From the NCBI GenBank assembly GCA_029962745.1, contig CM057153.1, positions 7,231,186 through 7,295,185 on the forward strand: DNA of 64,000 nucleotides, given 5' to 3'. The translations under genes and the position numbers were made by a program. Shown in pieces: positions 1 through 11,647 of the stretch; position 1 is the first letter of the stretch; each line of letters opens with the position of its first letter. This DNA is from Echinometra lucunter (lineage: Eukaryota; Echinodermata; Echinoidea; Camarodonta; Echinometridae). The notes beneath the pieces are model-generated. The model was given only the letters and a program-made list of their open reading frames with translations, made no database searches and was not told the DNA's origin.

Positions 1-191
1 GTGGGGATTTGAGGCTACGCCCATGCTCTCATCATCCACCCCCTTCCTCCCTCCCCTCCCCAAAGATTTCTTTTTCATATACATTCACACCCTTTGCATT
101 GAGAAGATATAAACGGCAAATAGATTTACAATAATTATCATGTTAACTATGTAGAAATGTGTCATTTTCTTTCAAAAGCATGGGGAGTGAG

Positions 192-433
192 CAGGGGCGG
201 CGCTACTGGGGGCAGGGGACGACCGCCCTGGGATTTTTCAAGTAATCAAAACAAAAACAAAAAACAGAAACAAAAAGAGGAGAAAAAAGAGGAGGAAGAA
301 GAAAGAAGGGTATGGGGAAAGAGAGGGCTGGGTCATGTATCTATAAAATTCCCCTACTTGTTCATTTAAACATCAATAAACCCACCTATGGACCACCTTG
401 TCTCCCTGTCAAATTGCCCTGGCGCCGCCCCTG
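192..433. mobile_element. hAT-like MITE, copy 1
   Basis: The ends are inverted: CAGGGGCGGCGC on the left and GCGCCGCCCCTG on the right. The flanks are a near-perfect 8-bp duplication (GGAGTGAG at 184-191, AGAGTGAG at 434-441). The interior has an A-rich, purine-rich stretch and no credible reading frame. A second copy with the same ends and interior lies at 25693-25963. An 8-bp target duplication with short terminal inverted repeats is typical of non-autonomous hAT elements; the superfamily assignment is inference, the element boundaries are seen. Confidence 0.75.
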
Positions 434-539
434 AGAGTGAGAATAAAAGGGAGACCGATCGGATAAGTTGGTCTTTCGGATGGTGACGTTAAAGATCGGT
501 CCCAGACGTAAATAATCATATTTGATTGATACAAAACCC

Positions 540-540
<1 letters not shown>

Positions 541-623
<83 letters not shown>
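541..623. repeat. (GA)n microsatellite
   Basis: An almost perfect GA dinucleotide run of about 41 copies. The minus-strand Ser-Leu open frame across it is a by-product of the repeat. Confidence 0.97.
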
Positions 624-625
<2 letters not shown>

Positions 626-3079
626 GGAAGGTTTCACTTTGCTGAGATGATGTTGTAAGAAACAAACTCCAGGGGCAATTGCTTCGTGGTCAATAAATAC
701 ACCAACCAAATTCTTAACTCAAGTCTCTAATCAAACATTGTATACTAAAACTAACCTTAAACCTACATCTTGACGAAAAATAAGCCCCGATGAATTATTG
801 CATCGCCGGAGCATATAGCTTGCCTAAACACGTAATTTTATACTGACTCGATTTTTTGAGACACTCTGTGCTGTATTTCATCTTGGTTTCTCTTTGCATC
901 ATCGCATACTTTAGTCCAAATATCGTAAGATTCTTGAATTTGTATAGCTTTGAGGGTGGAATAAACATCCTTGATATAAATATCTATTCCATCATAATAC
1001 CCTTGTGAAATTTAACAGGTCATTACCAAAAATAATGAGGCGAAAAAAGTGAAAAAAAAACAAACTTGTACGTTATGCACCAGGGACTGCGCGCGCAGAG
1101 ATGACAAAAAAGGGTCGGCAGAGATGCACACAAAGAGAGGGCACATCATTAATATTCAATATCAAACGTGTTAACTGCTCAGTTTATTGTTCTTTCTCCG
1201 TGAAATAGAAATCAGTTTTAACTACAAAGGGGAGATATCGACAGAAGAACTATCAGTCAAGATTCATTTTTCCCATTATCATTTGATTATGAACTTAACC
1301 CGAATCCTATAGGCCGAGACTTTCATCTGTTTATAGTAATCTTGAAAACAGCTGCATGAGAAGCCCTCTAACACAGATCTTCAGATCGTAAGATCTACCC
1401 TTTGTGATTCCTGCAATTAAATAAATTAGCTTCACCGTTAAGAAAAAAAGTTGAATTTGATTTTTTACCCTCGTTTGTCAAACCTGCGTAATTCTGTATC
1501 TAAACCTTATATGTCCGTTGTTTAATGAAGAATCACGCCACAACCAAACACATCAAAAGGGCATGTTGAAATTGGGATGAAAGCTCTTTTCTTTTAATTT
1601 TCTTGTGTGTGTGTGGGGGGGGGGGGGGGTCTGGTTTCTACTCTCTCTCTCCTTTCTTTCTGTAAGGACTCCAGCTGGCTTCATCATTTTTCTAATTCTT
1701 TTTTCTTCCTTTTTTTTAAACATAAATTTTATGTACACGAGAATGCTGTTAGAAACTTTTGATTCAAGAAATAACATCAACGTTATTATGATAGAAAAAA
1801 TAATGTGCTCGCTGAAAAGGATACGGACGGATTTTTTTCGAATCCAAGCCAACTTCACGTCATGAAGATTAAAGAAGTTTATACGTAATAAGGTAAAATG
1901 CTGATATAGGCTAAAGATTAAGTACAGACTGCCTGGGAAGTGCGGGTATCAACGAGGAACGATATTGTGTATCCTATATCATGTATATTGTTATAGATAA
2001 AAACCTTTATTCTATTCTTTGTTTCTGATGTTATCTTATTTCATTTGATCTTGATTTATTGTTTTCTTTTTATTTCTTATTTTATTTATTCATGTATTTT
2101 TTTTTTATTTCTGCATGGTTGATAAATCGACATAGTACAAATATGACGCTAATAAAACATTGATAATCATGGTAATAGACATAGTTAAAAAAATTACAGC
2201 CATTTTACACTTGCAATTGCGAATAATAGAAAATACATGCAGAGGATTGACAATAAGCTTAATGCTTGAGACTTTGCCACACCTACACCATTCAGTATTA
2301 TTATGTAGAAATATATTCATTTTTTTCGTATTGAAGGTATACATTTTGTTTTGCCTTTGGGACACGACCCCCCCCCCCCCCCCTTCACCTTGAAGCATGG
2401 ATCTCCACTGTTCATTTACCATGATAATGCCATTCCCCAAACGAATTTGATCACATTTTTTTTCTAATCGATCTCTCATACCCCTTCCCTGTTGCGAGGG
2501 GGAGGTGGGGGGGGGGGGGGGGAGAGAAACTAAGTTGTGGAAGGCGGTTTCCCCTTACGTGAAAAAGGAACTTCTCTTTGTGAAAATAGGAATATCTATA
2601 TAAAGAAAAAATAATCAAAGAAAATAAAAGACTCAAGAAATACGCCTTTCCAATGCCTTCTATGGAAACTGTATATAATACACACTTTTTTGATAGGTGT
2701 GAAGAAAGATAATCCTAGATGTTTATCTGCAGCGATATGGGGTTTCTTTCCCTTTAACTATAAAAGTTATATTTTTTTGTGTTAATTTCATGCTTATACA
2801 AACCTTAAATCTATTATGATTTTGATATAATCACGGGCGTCATACTACTAATGAAAAATAATACAGTCTTCTTAAATTCTTCTTAAATTCTTCTCAACAC
2901 TGCTGTTTTAAAGGGTTTCTTGAAGCTTCATGAAGCTTCAAGGTGAAGGAGAAAGTCAAATTTTACAGATTTTTCCTTAATGAGTTTTTATTTAATCCTT
3001 TGTTTTTTTCAACATGGTACAGGGCATTTACAATCACATTACAAGAATACGATAAGCATGAAATATTACGTTACTATAT
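624..3079. other. Gene-free stretch with homopolymer runs
   Basis: AT-rich sequence with stop codons in all frames. It contains a G run near 1615-1630, a C run near 2369-2383 and a G run near 2507-2521. A small palindromic repeat of TGAAGCTTCA lies near 2920-2943. No splice-bounded coding segment or RNA gene was recognised. Confidence 0.6.
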
Positions 3080-3515
3080 GAATAACATAGTAGAGTACAT
3101 TGATTACGGTAGCCATTAATAACATAGTCGAGTACATTGATTACGGTAATCATGAATAACATAGTCGAGTACATTGATTACGGTAATCATTAATAACATA
3201 GTCGAGTACATTGATTACGGTAATCATGAATAACATAGTCGAGTACATTGATTACGGTAATCATTAATAACATAGTCGAGTACATTGATTACGGTAATCA
3301 TGAATAACATAGTCGAGTACATTGATTACGGTAATCATGAATAACATAGCCGAGTACATTGATTACGGTAATCATGAATAACATAGTCGAGTACATTGAT
3401 TACGGTAATCATGAATAACATAGTCGAGTACATTGATTACGGTAATCATGAATAACATAGTCGAGGTACATTGATTACGGTAATCATGAATAACATAGTC
3501 GAGTACATTGATTAC
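3080..3515. repeat. 37-bp minisatellite
   Basis: About 12 head-to-tail copies of a 37-bp unit containing ATAACATAGTCGAGTACATT followed by GATTACGGTAATCAT. Most units are identical; a few carry ATTAAT instead of ATGAAT and one has an extra G. Each unit contains the odd-centre palindrome TGATTAC-G-GTAATCA. The high identity implies recent amplification or homogenisation. Confidence 0.95.
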
Positions 3516-4203
3516 AATGTCATAGCTGAAACTGAGCATGAAAATGAAATATGATTGTATGGACTTAGACCTTTTGTGAAAATGTATTATCTTTCATTAC
3601 AAATAACAAGAAGCGTATTGTGACAAAGTAATAATCATGATAATCAACTTGTGGTATTATGATCATGTAATGTAATGCACTGTTAAAACCGCATACATAG
3701 AATCAGTTTCGAGATTTTGATTAGAATCTGATTAGCACCCAAGAACATGTTCCAGTCGTGCGTAAAGTCGTGCGTAACTTACGAACAGATTTATGAAACA
3801 CCCCCAAGCAGAATTTATGATGGATTATTATCAAGAGCATTCACTTTAGCTTAATGATTTATTATGGGTAACGTTAGACGTAAGTAAAGAAAGATAAATT
3901 GTCGGATAAATTAGTGATTGAAATGTATCTAACCCTAAAACAAAATGTATAATACTCATGCAAATCATATAAAATTTTCTTAAATAGAAATATGTTTTGT
4001 GTCAACAGTAATTGCATATGCACAGATGAAGGGTTATAGTTTAATATGGGTAACTTTAACAAGTCGGATATAGTGATTATATCATGGTAATATTGTCATC
4101 TACATATTAATATACCTGTACATTATTGCTGCAGTTTTTAGGTATGAGAGGACCTTTGTACACCCATGTGCCTCGTTATAGAAGGGGTAAAAAATGGTTA
4201 CAG
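3516..4203. other. Unassigned AT-rich spacer
   Basis: No repeat family, RNA gene or coding exon recognised here. The only open frame is a short minus-strand one at 3874-4062 without family features. Confidence 0.5.
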
Positions 4204-5054
4204 TTCGTTATTCCGAAGGTCCGTTATTCCGAAGGTTCGTTTATTCCGAAGGTTCGTTAATCCGAAGGTTCGTTAGTCCGATGGTTCGTTATTCCGAAGA
4301 TTCGTCAATCCGAAAACGAAATAAGGTTAGTTATTCCGAAAGTTCGTTAGTCCGAAAATGAAATAAGGTTCGTTGGTTCGTTAGTTATTTTCGGACTAAC
4401 GAACCTTATTTCATTTTCGGACTATCGAACCTTCGGAATAACGAACCCTTTTTTTATTTTCGGATTAACGAACCTTCGGAATAACCAACCATGTTACATT
4501 TTCGGACTAACCAACCTTCGGAATAATGCCACAGAATTAATGTTGGGATTAACGAACCCTTTTTCATTTTCGGACTAAAGTCCACCGCACACTATACGAT
4601 CCGACTGCGACCCGATTTTCAAACAAATGGCATCTTGAATTAAATATGAAAGCTTAAACAAGTAGGATTATCTTATTTGAGGTTCGGAATAATGATAGGA
4701 ATACTAAAATCGAAATTTTGTTTAACTGCAAGCCTTTTGATCGGAGTAAAAGCCAAATCGGCTTCAAAATCGTAGCCGATCGTCATGTTGGTATGACGTC
4801 ATTACGATTCGGAAAAGAGTTTGCTTTTATTCCTACAGGGATGCTCACAATGGCCCGGATTTTGGGTTATTCACACGACTATTCGGAACTTTGGTCATTA
4901 AGATTTTACATGCCTGAATGTTCATATCAAATGCTATAACTATTTTTTCCACTATCGGATCGCAGTCGGATCGTGCAGTGTGCGCCGGGCATAACGAACA
5001 CCTGGGTATACGCAATTTGTGTGTTTCGAAATAACGAACCTTCGGAATAACGAA
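4204..5054. repeat. TTCGTTATTCCGAA word-array element, copy 1 (interrupted)
   Basis: Built from many short words, TTCGTTATTCCGAA, TTCGTTAGTCCGAA and their reverse complements, separated by AATGAAATAAGG-like linkers. It begins TTCGTTATTCCGAA and ends TTCGGAATAACGAA, so the whole element is a foldback. The stretch near 5004-5040 is the reverse complement of a stretch in copy 2 (8370-8410), so the two copies are inverted relative to each other. A separate MITE (4579-4991) sits inside. No coding capacity; the mobility class is unknown to me. Confidence 0.8.
4579..4991. mobile_element. Harbinger-like MITE nested in word array
   Basis: About 38-bp terminal inverted repeats: the left has CCGCACACTATACGATCCGA, and the reverse complement of the right has GCGCACACTGCACGATCCGA. 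A TAA lies on both sides (4576-4578, 4992-4994), matching the 3-bp TWA duplication of PIF/Harbinger elements. Removing the segment joins CGGACTAA to CGAAC, a normal word of the host array, which supports the boundaries. The small open frame at 4718-4939 shows no transposase motif. Confidence 0.75.
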
Positions 5055-5599
5055 CATCATCCAAATTAAAAAAAAAAAAATATGACCATTTTCATGATGA
5101 TAACCCAAATGTGGTGAACCACATATTAAATTCACGTCTGTGCATTATCAACCTTAAGGACAGCAAGATCCTTCTACAACAATCTTTCCAACATAATATC
5201 TTAACGGCATTTTTTTCAGTTCCTAAGACCATTGTGTAAGAGTAATAAATTCAGAACACACCGATACCACTATCCCATGTCAACTAACGTTTCCTAAATC
5301 ATGTTATGGCTCAGTGATACTTGATTTATGTGTGTGTCCCCGTAACGATCAGGCCGTCATCTAAATTCTAAAACTATCATCGTGTCACTTTAGAAATATA
5401 AAAAAATAATCACATTCAGTTCACCCTAAGTCTACTGTCTTATGACCTATCTTTTGTCTCATCATCCATAACCTACCGTTGTCTTCGTAAATTTGACGCT
5501 ATTTATTTTCATGTACTTATTTACTTATCATGATTTAAGATGGATATCGCGGAAAGTTAGGCTCAGGTATACACAAATAAGGATTTCGTGTTGACTATA

Positions 5600-5602
5600 G
5601 TT

Positions 5603-5638
<36 letters not shown>

Positions 5639-5705
5639 TATTGTGATTTTTATTATTATTATTATTATTATTAGCAGTAGTAGTATCAGTAGTATCATCA
5701 TCATA
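5600..5705. repeat. (CAT)n / (ATT)n microsatellite cluster
   Basis: Adjacent trinucleotide runs of CAT then ATT, then imperfect AGT repeats. They border the SINE to the right, as often seen at SINE 3' tails. Confidence 0.9.
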
Positions 5706-5754
5706 AATCTCCATCTCCAAATTTTATTGTTCGAAAGGAAATTCTTTTTGTCCG

Positions 5755-5945
5755 ATTGATCGTGGGCCCGGCAGCCACTGAGCAGCGCCAGATCGACGTT
5801 GTTCTATCCCTTTTAATTCTTGAACGCCAAAGAAGGTAGCAGCAACTCCCATCTTTTAACGTCTTTTGGTATGACGCGGCCGGGGTTCAAACCCACGACC
5901 TCCCAATTGTGAGGCGGACGCTCTACCTACTGAGCCAACACATTA
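5755..5945 (-). mobile_element. tRNA-derived SINE
   Basis: On the minus strand the head carries an A-box (TGGCTCAGTAGGTAG, 5924-5938) and a B-box (GGGTTTGAACCCC, 5882-5894) at tRNA spacing. A CAC triplet lies at the anticodon position. The acceptor stem does not pair and the T stem is imperfect, so this is not a functional tRNA gene. The body continues through GCGTTCAAGAATTAAAAGGG towards the trinucleotide run. Family name not assigned. Confidence 0.75.
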
Positions 5946-6164
5946 TTATTATCATTATCATTATCATCGTCACCATCACCATCACTGGTAGCAGTAGAAG
6001 CAGTAATATTTCTGAATTAATTTGACTCAGAATGGAGTTATTTTGACTGGAATTTAGTCAATTCTCAGTGGACGCCACACCATTCCGAGTCACTTTAACT
6101 AGGAATAGAGTTGACTGCCAGCTGACACCATTCCAAGTCAATTTGACTTCGCAGAAATAAGAGT

Positions 6165-6197
6165 GCAGAAGTAATAGTAGTAGCAGTAGCAGTAGTA

Positions 6198-6256
<59 letters not shown>

Positions 6257-6264
6257 TAGTAGTA

Positions 6265-6329
<65 letters not shown>

Positions 6330-6330
6330 T
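6165..6330. repeat. (TAG)n microsatellite
   Basis: Long, slightly interrupted TAG/GTA run, one of the longest simple repeats in the window. Translated on the minus strand it gives poly-Leu/poly-Tyr, which is not a gene. Confidence 0.97.
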
Positions 6331-6344
6331 GTTGTTGTATCATA

Positions 6345-6531
6345 GCTTTAACAAATGCATTATTGTTATGTTTTATAGCAATATCATTCAGATTGATTTC
6401 CCTCTTTTTTCATATCATGCATGCATATGACCCTGGTGAATGACCTGTAGTTAACAAGGAAATGTCATCTGGAACGAGAAAAACAACATCGTCATAAGAA
6501 TTATAAGTTATTATTGAAAAATAAAGGTATG

Positions 6532-6581
<50 letters not shown>

Positions 6582-7515
6582 AAGAGAGAGGGGGGGGGGT
6601 GCTCTCGGGCTCTCTCAAAAATGAGGAAGTGCATGGTACTGTTGTTCTATTTGTCATCGAGCGAGCATAACACGAGAGAAGAATCCCCCAAAGTAATACC
6701 ATAAGTTAATCGGGGAAATGGTTTGCGAAAGTGAAGTCTTTGTTAGATGTCGGCATGGTATGAAGTCTATTGAGTTAGTTCACGACAGAGGGGAAATTTA
6801 GTCTTTGAAACCATACTCTTTTTGCTAATCATGAAAAATATCCTCCGCCTCCTATAGTAATTGCAGTGAAGCAATCAAAGCTGTCGAAGAAATTGAACTT
6901 GAAGCAATCAAAAGGAACAAATAATGAGGATTGATCTGCTTCTCTTTCATGGGACTAATTAATGAAAGTCAAGTATAAGGCCAAGCTACAGCAATGAGAA
7001 GAGATTTTAAAAAATCAAGCAAAAGGTTGATAATGGAAGCAACTATTCTGCAAGGAATATTCACCCTTGAATGACAAGCGCCAAAACAAAACAACAATAA
7101 CAGCAACAATCAAAGTACCGGCTGTATGGAAATATTTGTTTGCAAAAAGAATGTCGTTGCTGCAGATACTATACTCGCTATAGCATTTGCAATATAGGAT
7201 ATTTGCTCGTTCTGTAGAATAATAAACGCCCCAACAACTGAATTATCTCTTTTCATTGAAATACAGGAGCCATGCGGTTCCATGACCGCTTACAATATTA
7301 TGGAGTTTTCCCATAACACCACGGAACTGCAAAACCGTAAAGTGCGAGGACCTGTATCATTCGAACAGGCTATGCTTCCGACTTTTTTAAAAATAGAATA
7401 ATACACATTATATTTTTTCAAATGTAAATCTGGTGATTATCGCTATTTTTGTCAAGTTAAATGAAGTGAACAGTCGTTATTGTTGTTTGCCGCCCACCCG
7501 CGCCTTGATTTGTTT

Positions 7516-7568
<53 letters not shown>

Positions 7569-8338
7569 GGGGGGGGGGGGGGGGGGGGAGTCTGTGTCCG
7601 ACCATTATACGCCACCGTAACCAAGCTAAAGTTTCCTAATGTTCTTAACAGGTGACATAGAACGATATGATATTGTGGATCCCAAGTTCACTGAAAAATA
7701 CAGGAGAGCATGCAGTTCACTCACTAATTATTGTCATATTTTTGAAATGCGACTAAACTCATTCATTTGTAGTTTGCGATGTATGTATTCTTAGTTATTA
7801 AAAACACAGCAACAATAACAACGACACTCAAATGCAGAACAGAGCTGGAGAATAAGATGATTGATAACAAAATTATTCAGAATTTTACATTTACTTTCTT
7901 TATATTGAGAGGCTTGAAAGAAATCGACGAAATAATGTTTCAATTCACTGAGCTTATTTGATATAATGGAAGAGCACGTCGTATTGCTGTGAATCTTTAG
8001 GATTCATGGAAACTATATATTACAGAGGAGTTGTATTTAGTTGGCGGGGAGGGGGTAACAGGGCAATAATTCATCTACAACTTGACTGAAATTTCATTCC
8101 ACATATCCATTGTTTAAAATAAATTTTAGATACATGTTGCAATAACGCGTCTCCCCAAAATAGTGCAAAAAGTGGGGAAAAGGTTATTTTTTCTTGGAAA
8201 AAACATAGGGCAAAACTTTATTGTTAACAAAACTTATTTTCACAGTATAAGCCCATGATATCCAACTGACTGAACTGATCGATCATGTTGACTCACAAGC
8301 TTTGGTTAAGGGTTTCCTCCACAATACAGCGGGTGATG
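6345..8338. other. Gene-free stretch with GA and TC tracts
   Basis: Contains a (GA)n tract (6535-6590) followed by a G run, and a (TC)n tract (7519-7566) running directly into 20 G residues (7569-7588). The rest is unique-looking AT-rich sequence with only short open frames and no recognised domain. Confidence 0.6.
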
Positions 8339-8678
8339 TTCGTTATTCCGAAGGTTTGTTATTCGGAAGGTTCGTTATTCCGAAACACGCAAATTGCGTA
8401 TACCTAGATGTTCGTTAGTCCGAAAATGAAAAAGGGTTCGTTAATCCGCACATCTGTGGCATTATTCCGAAGGTTCGTTAATCCGAAAATGAAATAAGGT
8501 TCGTTTTTCCGAAGGTTCGTTAATCCGAAAATGAAATAGGGTTCATTATTCCGAAGGTTCGTTAGTCCGAAAATGAAATAAGATTCGTTAGTCCGAAAAT
8601 AACCAACGAACTTAATGAACCATATTTCATTTACGGACTAACGAACCTTCGGAATAACGAACCTGCGGAATAACGAAC
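8339..8678. repeat. TTCGTTATTCCGAA word-array element, copy 2
   Basis: Same construction as 4204-5054 but uninterrupted and in the opposite orientation. It starts TTCGTTATTCCGAAGG and ends CCTGCGGAATAACGAAC. The internal ACACGCAAATTGCGTATACC is shared, inverted, with copy 1. No open frame of interest. Confidence 0.8.
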
Positions 8679-9455
8679 TGTATACCTAGAGCGATCATAG
8701 ACTTACCATTAAGATTTATACATGTACTGAATTTATGTTCAAACTTTTATTATCCTTCACTGTTGGTATTCCATGCTCATGATTTTGTGCAGTGACAGTT
8801 TTTGCAAAATTTCATTTGCTGCTATTGTGGAAATAAATGCAATGCAATGAAATGAAATCAGACAACGAGACTACAATTATTTGGCATTCCTATCCTATAC
8901 ATACATAACATTAAGTCTCTTAATCCCTCGAAATTGGAATTGTGTTTCTCAGTGAAAATGAGTTTTTACTTTGAGCAGGTAATCTGCTGCATGAGAGAAG
9001 CCTAAGAGGGCAAAAACGTTGAAATTAGAAATATTTGAGCAATAAAGCTAAAGCTTGTACACAGAATTTAACATTTACTTTATTTTCCAGAAAAATCAAA
9101 ATTCTTTTGATTTATTGTTTGAGTACTATATCAATTCTGCAGGCATTTTGGGAAGAATTATGTTGATTCCCGACTTGGGATTTCATATAATTCATTTTTT
9201 TGAAAAAAAATATGTACAAAATGAATTGAGAGTTGTCCACGATGACATCACAGATGCTGGTAAAGTTGCCAACTCAAGGATCCCCATTTAGGGATTTACT
9301 GAAACTTTCAAAATTCATAACTCTTGAACAGATTGTCCGATTTTGCTCAAACTTTCACTGTTTACTCTTCTTGGTCATCTTTATTCACTAAAAGCACACT
9401 GATGAGTGGGTTGTATTCTCCTTTAAGTATAAGACTAAAACGTGATAGTGTAACA
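8679..9455. other. Unassigned spacer
   Basis: AT-rich. The plus open frame at 9055-9291 has no recognisable motif and no neighbouring splice evidence. Nothing else supported. Confidence 0.5.
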
Positions 9456-9657
9456 CAGTGGCGTAATGAGCAAAAACTTTAGGGGGCAGAAAAGTTTTGG
9501 TTTAAGTTACAAAAAAAGTGAAGAAAAAAACCCCCGGAAAAATCATGTAATTTCAGCAACATTTGTAAATCAATGGTATCGAATTAGAAATAAACCACGT
9601 TTGAATATTTGGGGTGCACCCCCCCCCCCCCCCCCCCCCCCCATCAATGCGCCAGTG
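9456..9657. mobile_element. hAT-like MITE with poly-C core
   Basis: Ends CAGTGGCGTAATGAG and, as reverse complement of the right end, CACTGGCGCATTGAT. Flanked by an 8-bp near-perfect duplication, GTGTAACA (9448-9455) and GTCTAACA (9658-9665). It carries 24 consecutive C residues (9619-9642). The CAGTGGCGTA start resembles the partial copy near 13577 and the larger poly-G elements at 19912 and 38288. Confidence 0.75.
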
Positions 9658-10653
9658 GTCTAACAAGTTATCAAAACCCATTCCTCTCGTCATCTTTACC
9701 CACAGTCTGAAAGCACAGTCTACAATAAACCAGGGATGTTGTTTTATATCTCCCCACTCTAAGCACGAAGGATCGACACGTGATCCGAGTTCTATTACGT
9801 CGATTCTACCAAGCTCCAAGTAGTGCGCACGTGAGCGCTTCTATCTGGGGTAAGTGCGAGGGTTACGGGCGGTAAGACAAAATAATAGAGGTGTAGCAAC
9901 GTGACAATGCTTACACGTGTACATTGACTAATCTCGGGCTAAAATGAAACTTTTTAAGTCTTATTTTCCATTCCTTGAGCGATCACATACGGTTAACTGG
10001 AAGGGAGAAACCACTGAAAATGCAGTTAGGAATCTTGTTTTTTCCCCATTTCTGGAACTCAACTTTTACATTTTGGTGATATTTAGATGGTACCCAATCT
10101 GCAGTTTTCCCTGCAGAGTTTCTACAAAATATCAAAGTGACCCGTTTTGCAAATAGAGGTAATGAAATTGTACCTCCGAGTTTACTACTCTTTTCACCGG
10201 AAGCCCCAGAGCGTGAAAAAATACGGTAGGCCTCAATTTTGTGACCACGGATAGAACAGCTGACGATGACATTTGAATTGTATCGAATTAAATATGCCAT
10301 CACAGTTTATTCACTAAAGTAGGCGGACGCCGTCTGGTAAAACTGGCGTTCTTCTCACCGTCATAATATTTGGGGAGGGGAAAATCCCGCCCCCGTGCTA
10401 CGTGGAAATACAAGCCATTGTGGTCGGACACACTGCACGTACCTACTTGTGGATTCCATGATTACCACGAAGCTACGAAGTCTGGGCTTGATCAAAGCCA
10501 TTATTCAATTCCAAACAAAAACGAAACATATTCAATTCTTCTATCCCCGGTCTGTATCTTATCTCTGTTTTTGTAGTATGATGCGTGTGTACTACCCATT
10601 TGTTTTTCTCTCTTTCTCTCTTTCCCCTCCCTTCTCTCTCCCTCTCCCTCTCC

Positions 10654-10689
<36 letters not shown>

Positions 10690-11090
10690 CCCCTCTCTCT
10701 CTCTGTCTATAAACCGCTAGAGTCTAGGCCTGTATCTCCAATCTTCCTCCGACCATCTCTTTATCTCTCCCTCTCATCCATCTCTGTATTTTTCTCTTAT
10801 CTCCCTTGTTCCATTAACTATGAGCACGACTGATGCTGAAAATAGCCTACCTCAAACACGCCCCCCCCCCTCTTGCTTCTGCAGAAAAAGCATTATGAAG
10901 GCGTGTATGGCACAACATCAGGACCCTATATACATGAATCCCCCCCCCTTAAAAAAAATGACATAAAATAATAACTGCTGTTGGGGTATACGCATTGGTA
11001 CTTATTAAATCAAGTTACAGTGCTTAGGTTTATTATCAATAAAACCAAAGATTTTCAAGGAACTTTCAACGAATCACAAGCGCGTACATT
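9658..11090. other. Gene-free stretch with CT tract
   Basis: Includes an imperfect (CT)n tract at about 10604-10705 and C runs at 10860-10870 and 10941-10948. Open frames over the CT tract are Ser/Leu/Pro low complexity. No gene recognised. Confidence 0.55.
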
Positions 11091-11094
11091 AAAC

Positions 11095-11260
11095 GGAACC
11101 TGGGAACAGGTTGACGGTAACGTCAATGGTCAGTAATTGCCTTCACCAACAAACTGATTCCGATCAGACCTAGGTTCGAGCCGGAGTCACTTCTTTCGGA
11201 TGGTGACGCTAAAAGGTTACACAGCAAGTACAAAATGAATGCTCAGAATAAGTATTCGGT
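11095..11260 (+). mobile_element. SINE-like fragment
   Basis: A B-box-like AGGTTCGAGCC at 11172-11182 is followed by TCTTTCGGATGGTGACGCTA. The latter word also occurs, with GACGTTA, at 472-495, so it marks a dispersed repeat body. The upstream A-box is weak. Assignment to a tRNA-derived SINE is inference. Confidence 0.45.
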
Positions 11261-11647
11261 CACAAATTTACTTGTTAAAATTTTGTGATAGCTTGTTGAT
11301 TTCGAAGGGAATTTCCATTCAAAGTGGTCTCATCAACGTTCCTGACTGAAAATTTTCTAGACCCGCATTATGCCCTAAAAGTGAGCATTTCCTTCCTGAG
11401 ATATATTTCATTACATGGGCGCCAAAGGGGGGGGGGGGGAGTAGGGGCAGGTCCCTTCAAATTTTACCCTATTTGGGACACAATGGGGTATGTCTCCCCC
11501 CCCCCCCCCCCAATTTTAAGCTGAGGATCTTCTTTTTTTTGCAGGTCAGCATTTTTTTTTGTGATCGTCACCCAAATTTTATATAAGCTGAGGACTCTCT
11601 TTTGTGTGTGTGTGGGGGGGGGGGAATGTGTGTCCCCCCAAATTTGA
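11261..11647. repeat. Poly-G/poly-C repeat cluster flanking TU copy 1
   Basis: Contains G runs (11429-11439, 11614-11624) and a C run (11497-11511), with duplicated words TAAGCTGAGGA (11517 and 11585). It is probably an old dispersed repeat into which the TU element inserted. Confidence 0.5.

Noticed and set aside
5881..5945. Possible functional tRNA-Val gene on the minus strand
   Set aside because: The acceptor stem cannot pair and the T stem has mismatches; better explained as a SINE head.
6095..6343. 82-codon minus frame of poly-Leu and poly-Tyr
   Set aside because: Translation of the (TAG)n microsatellite.
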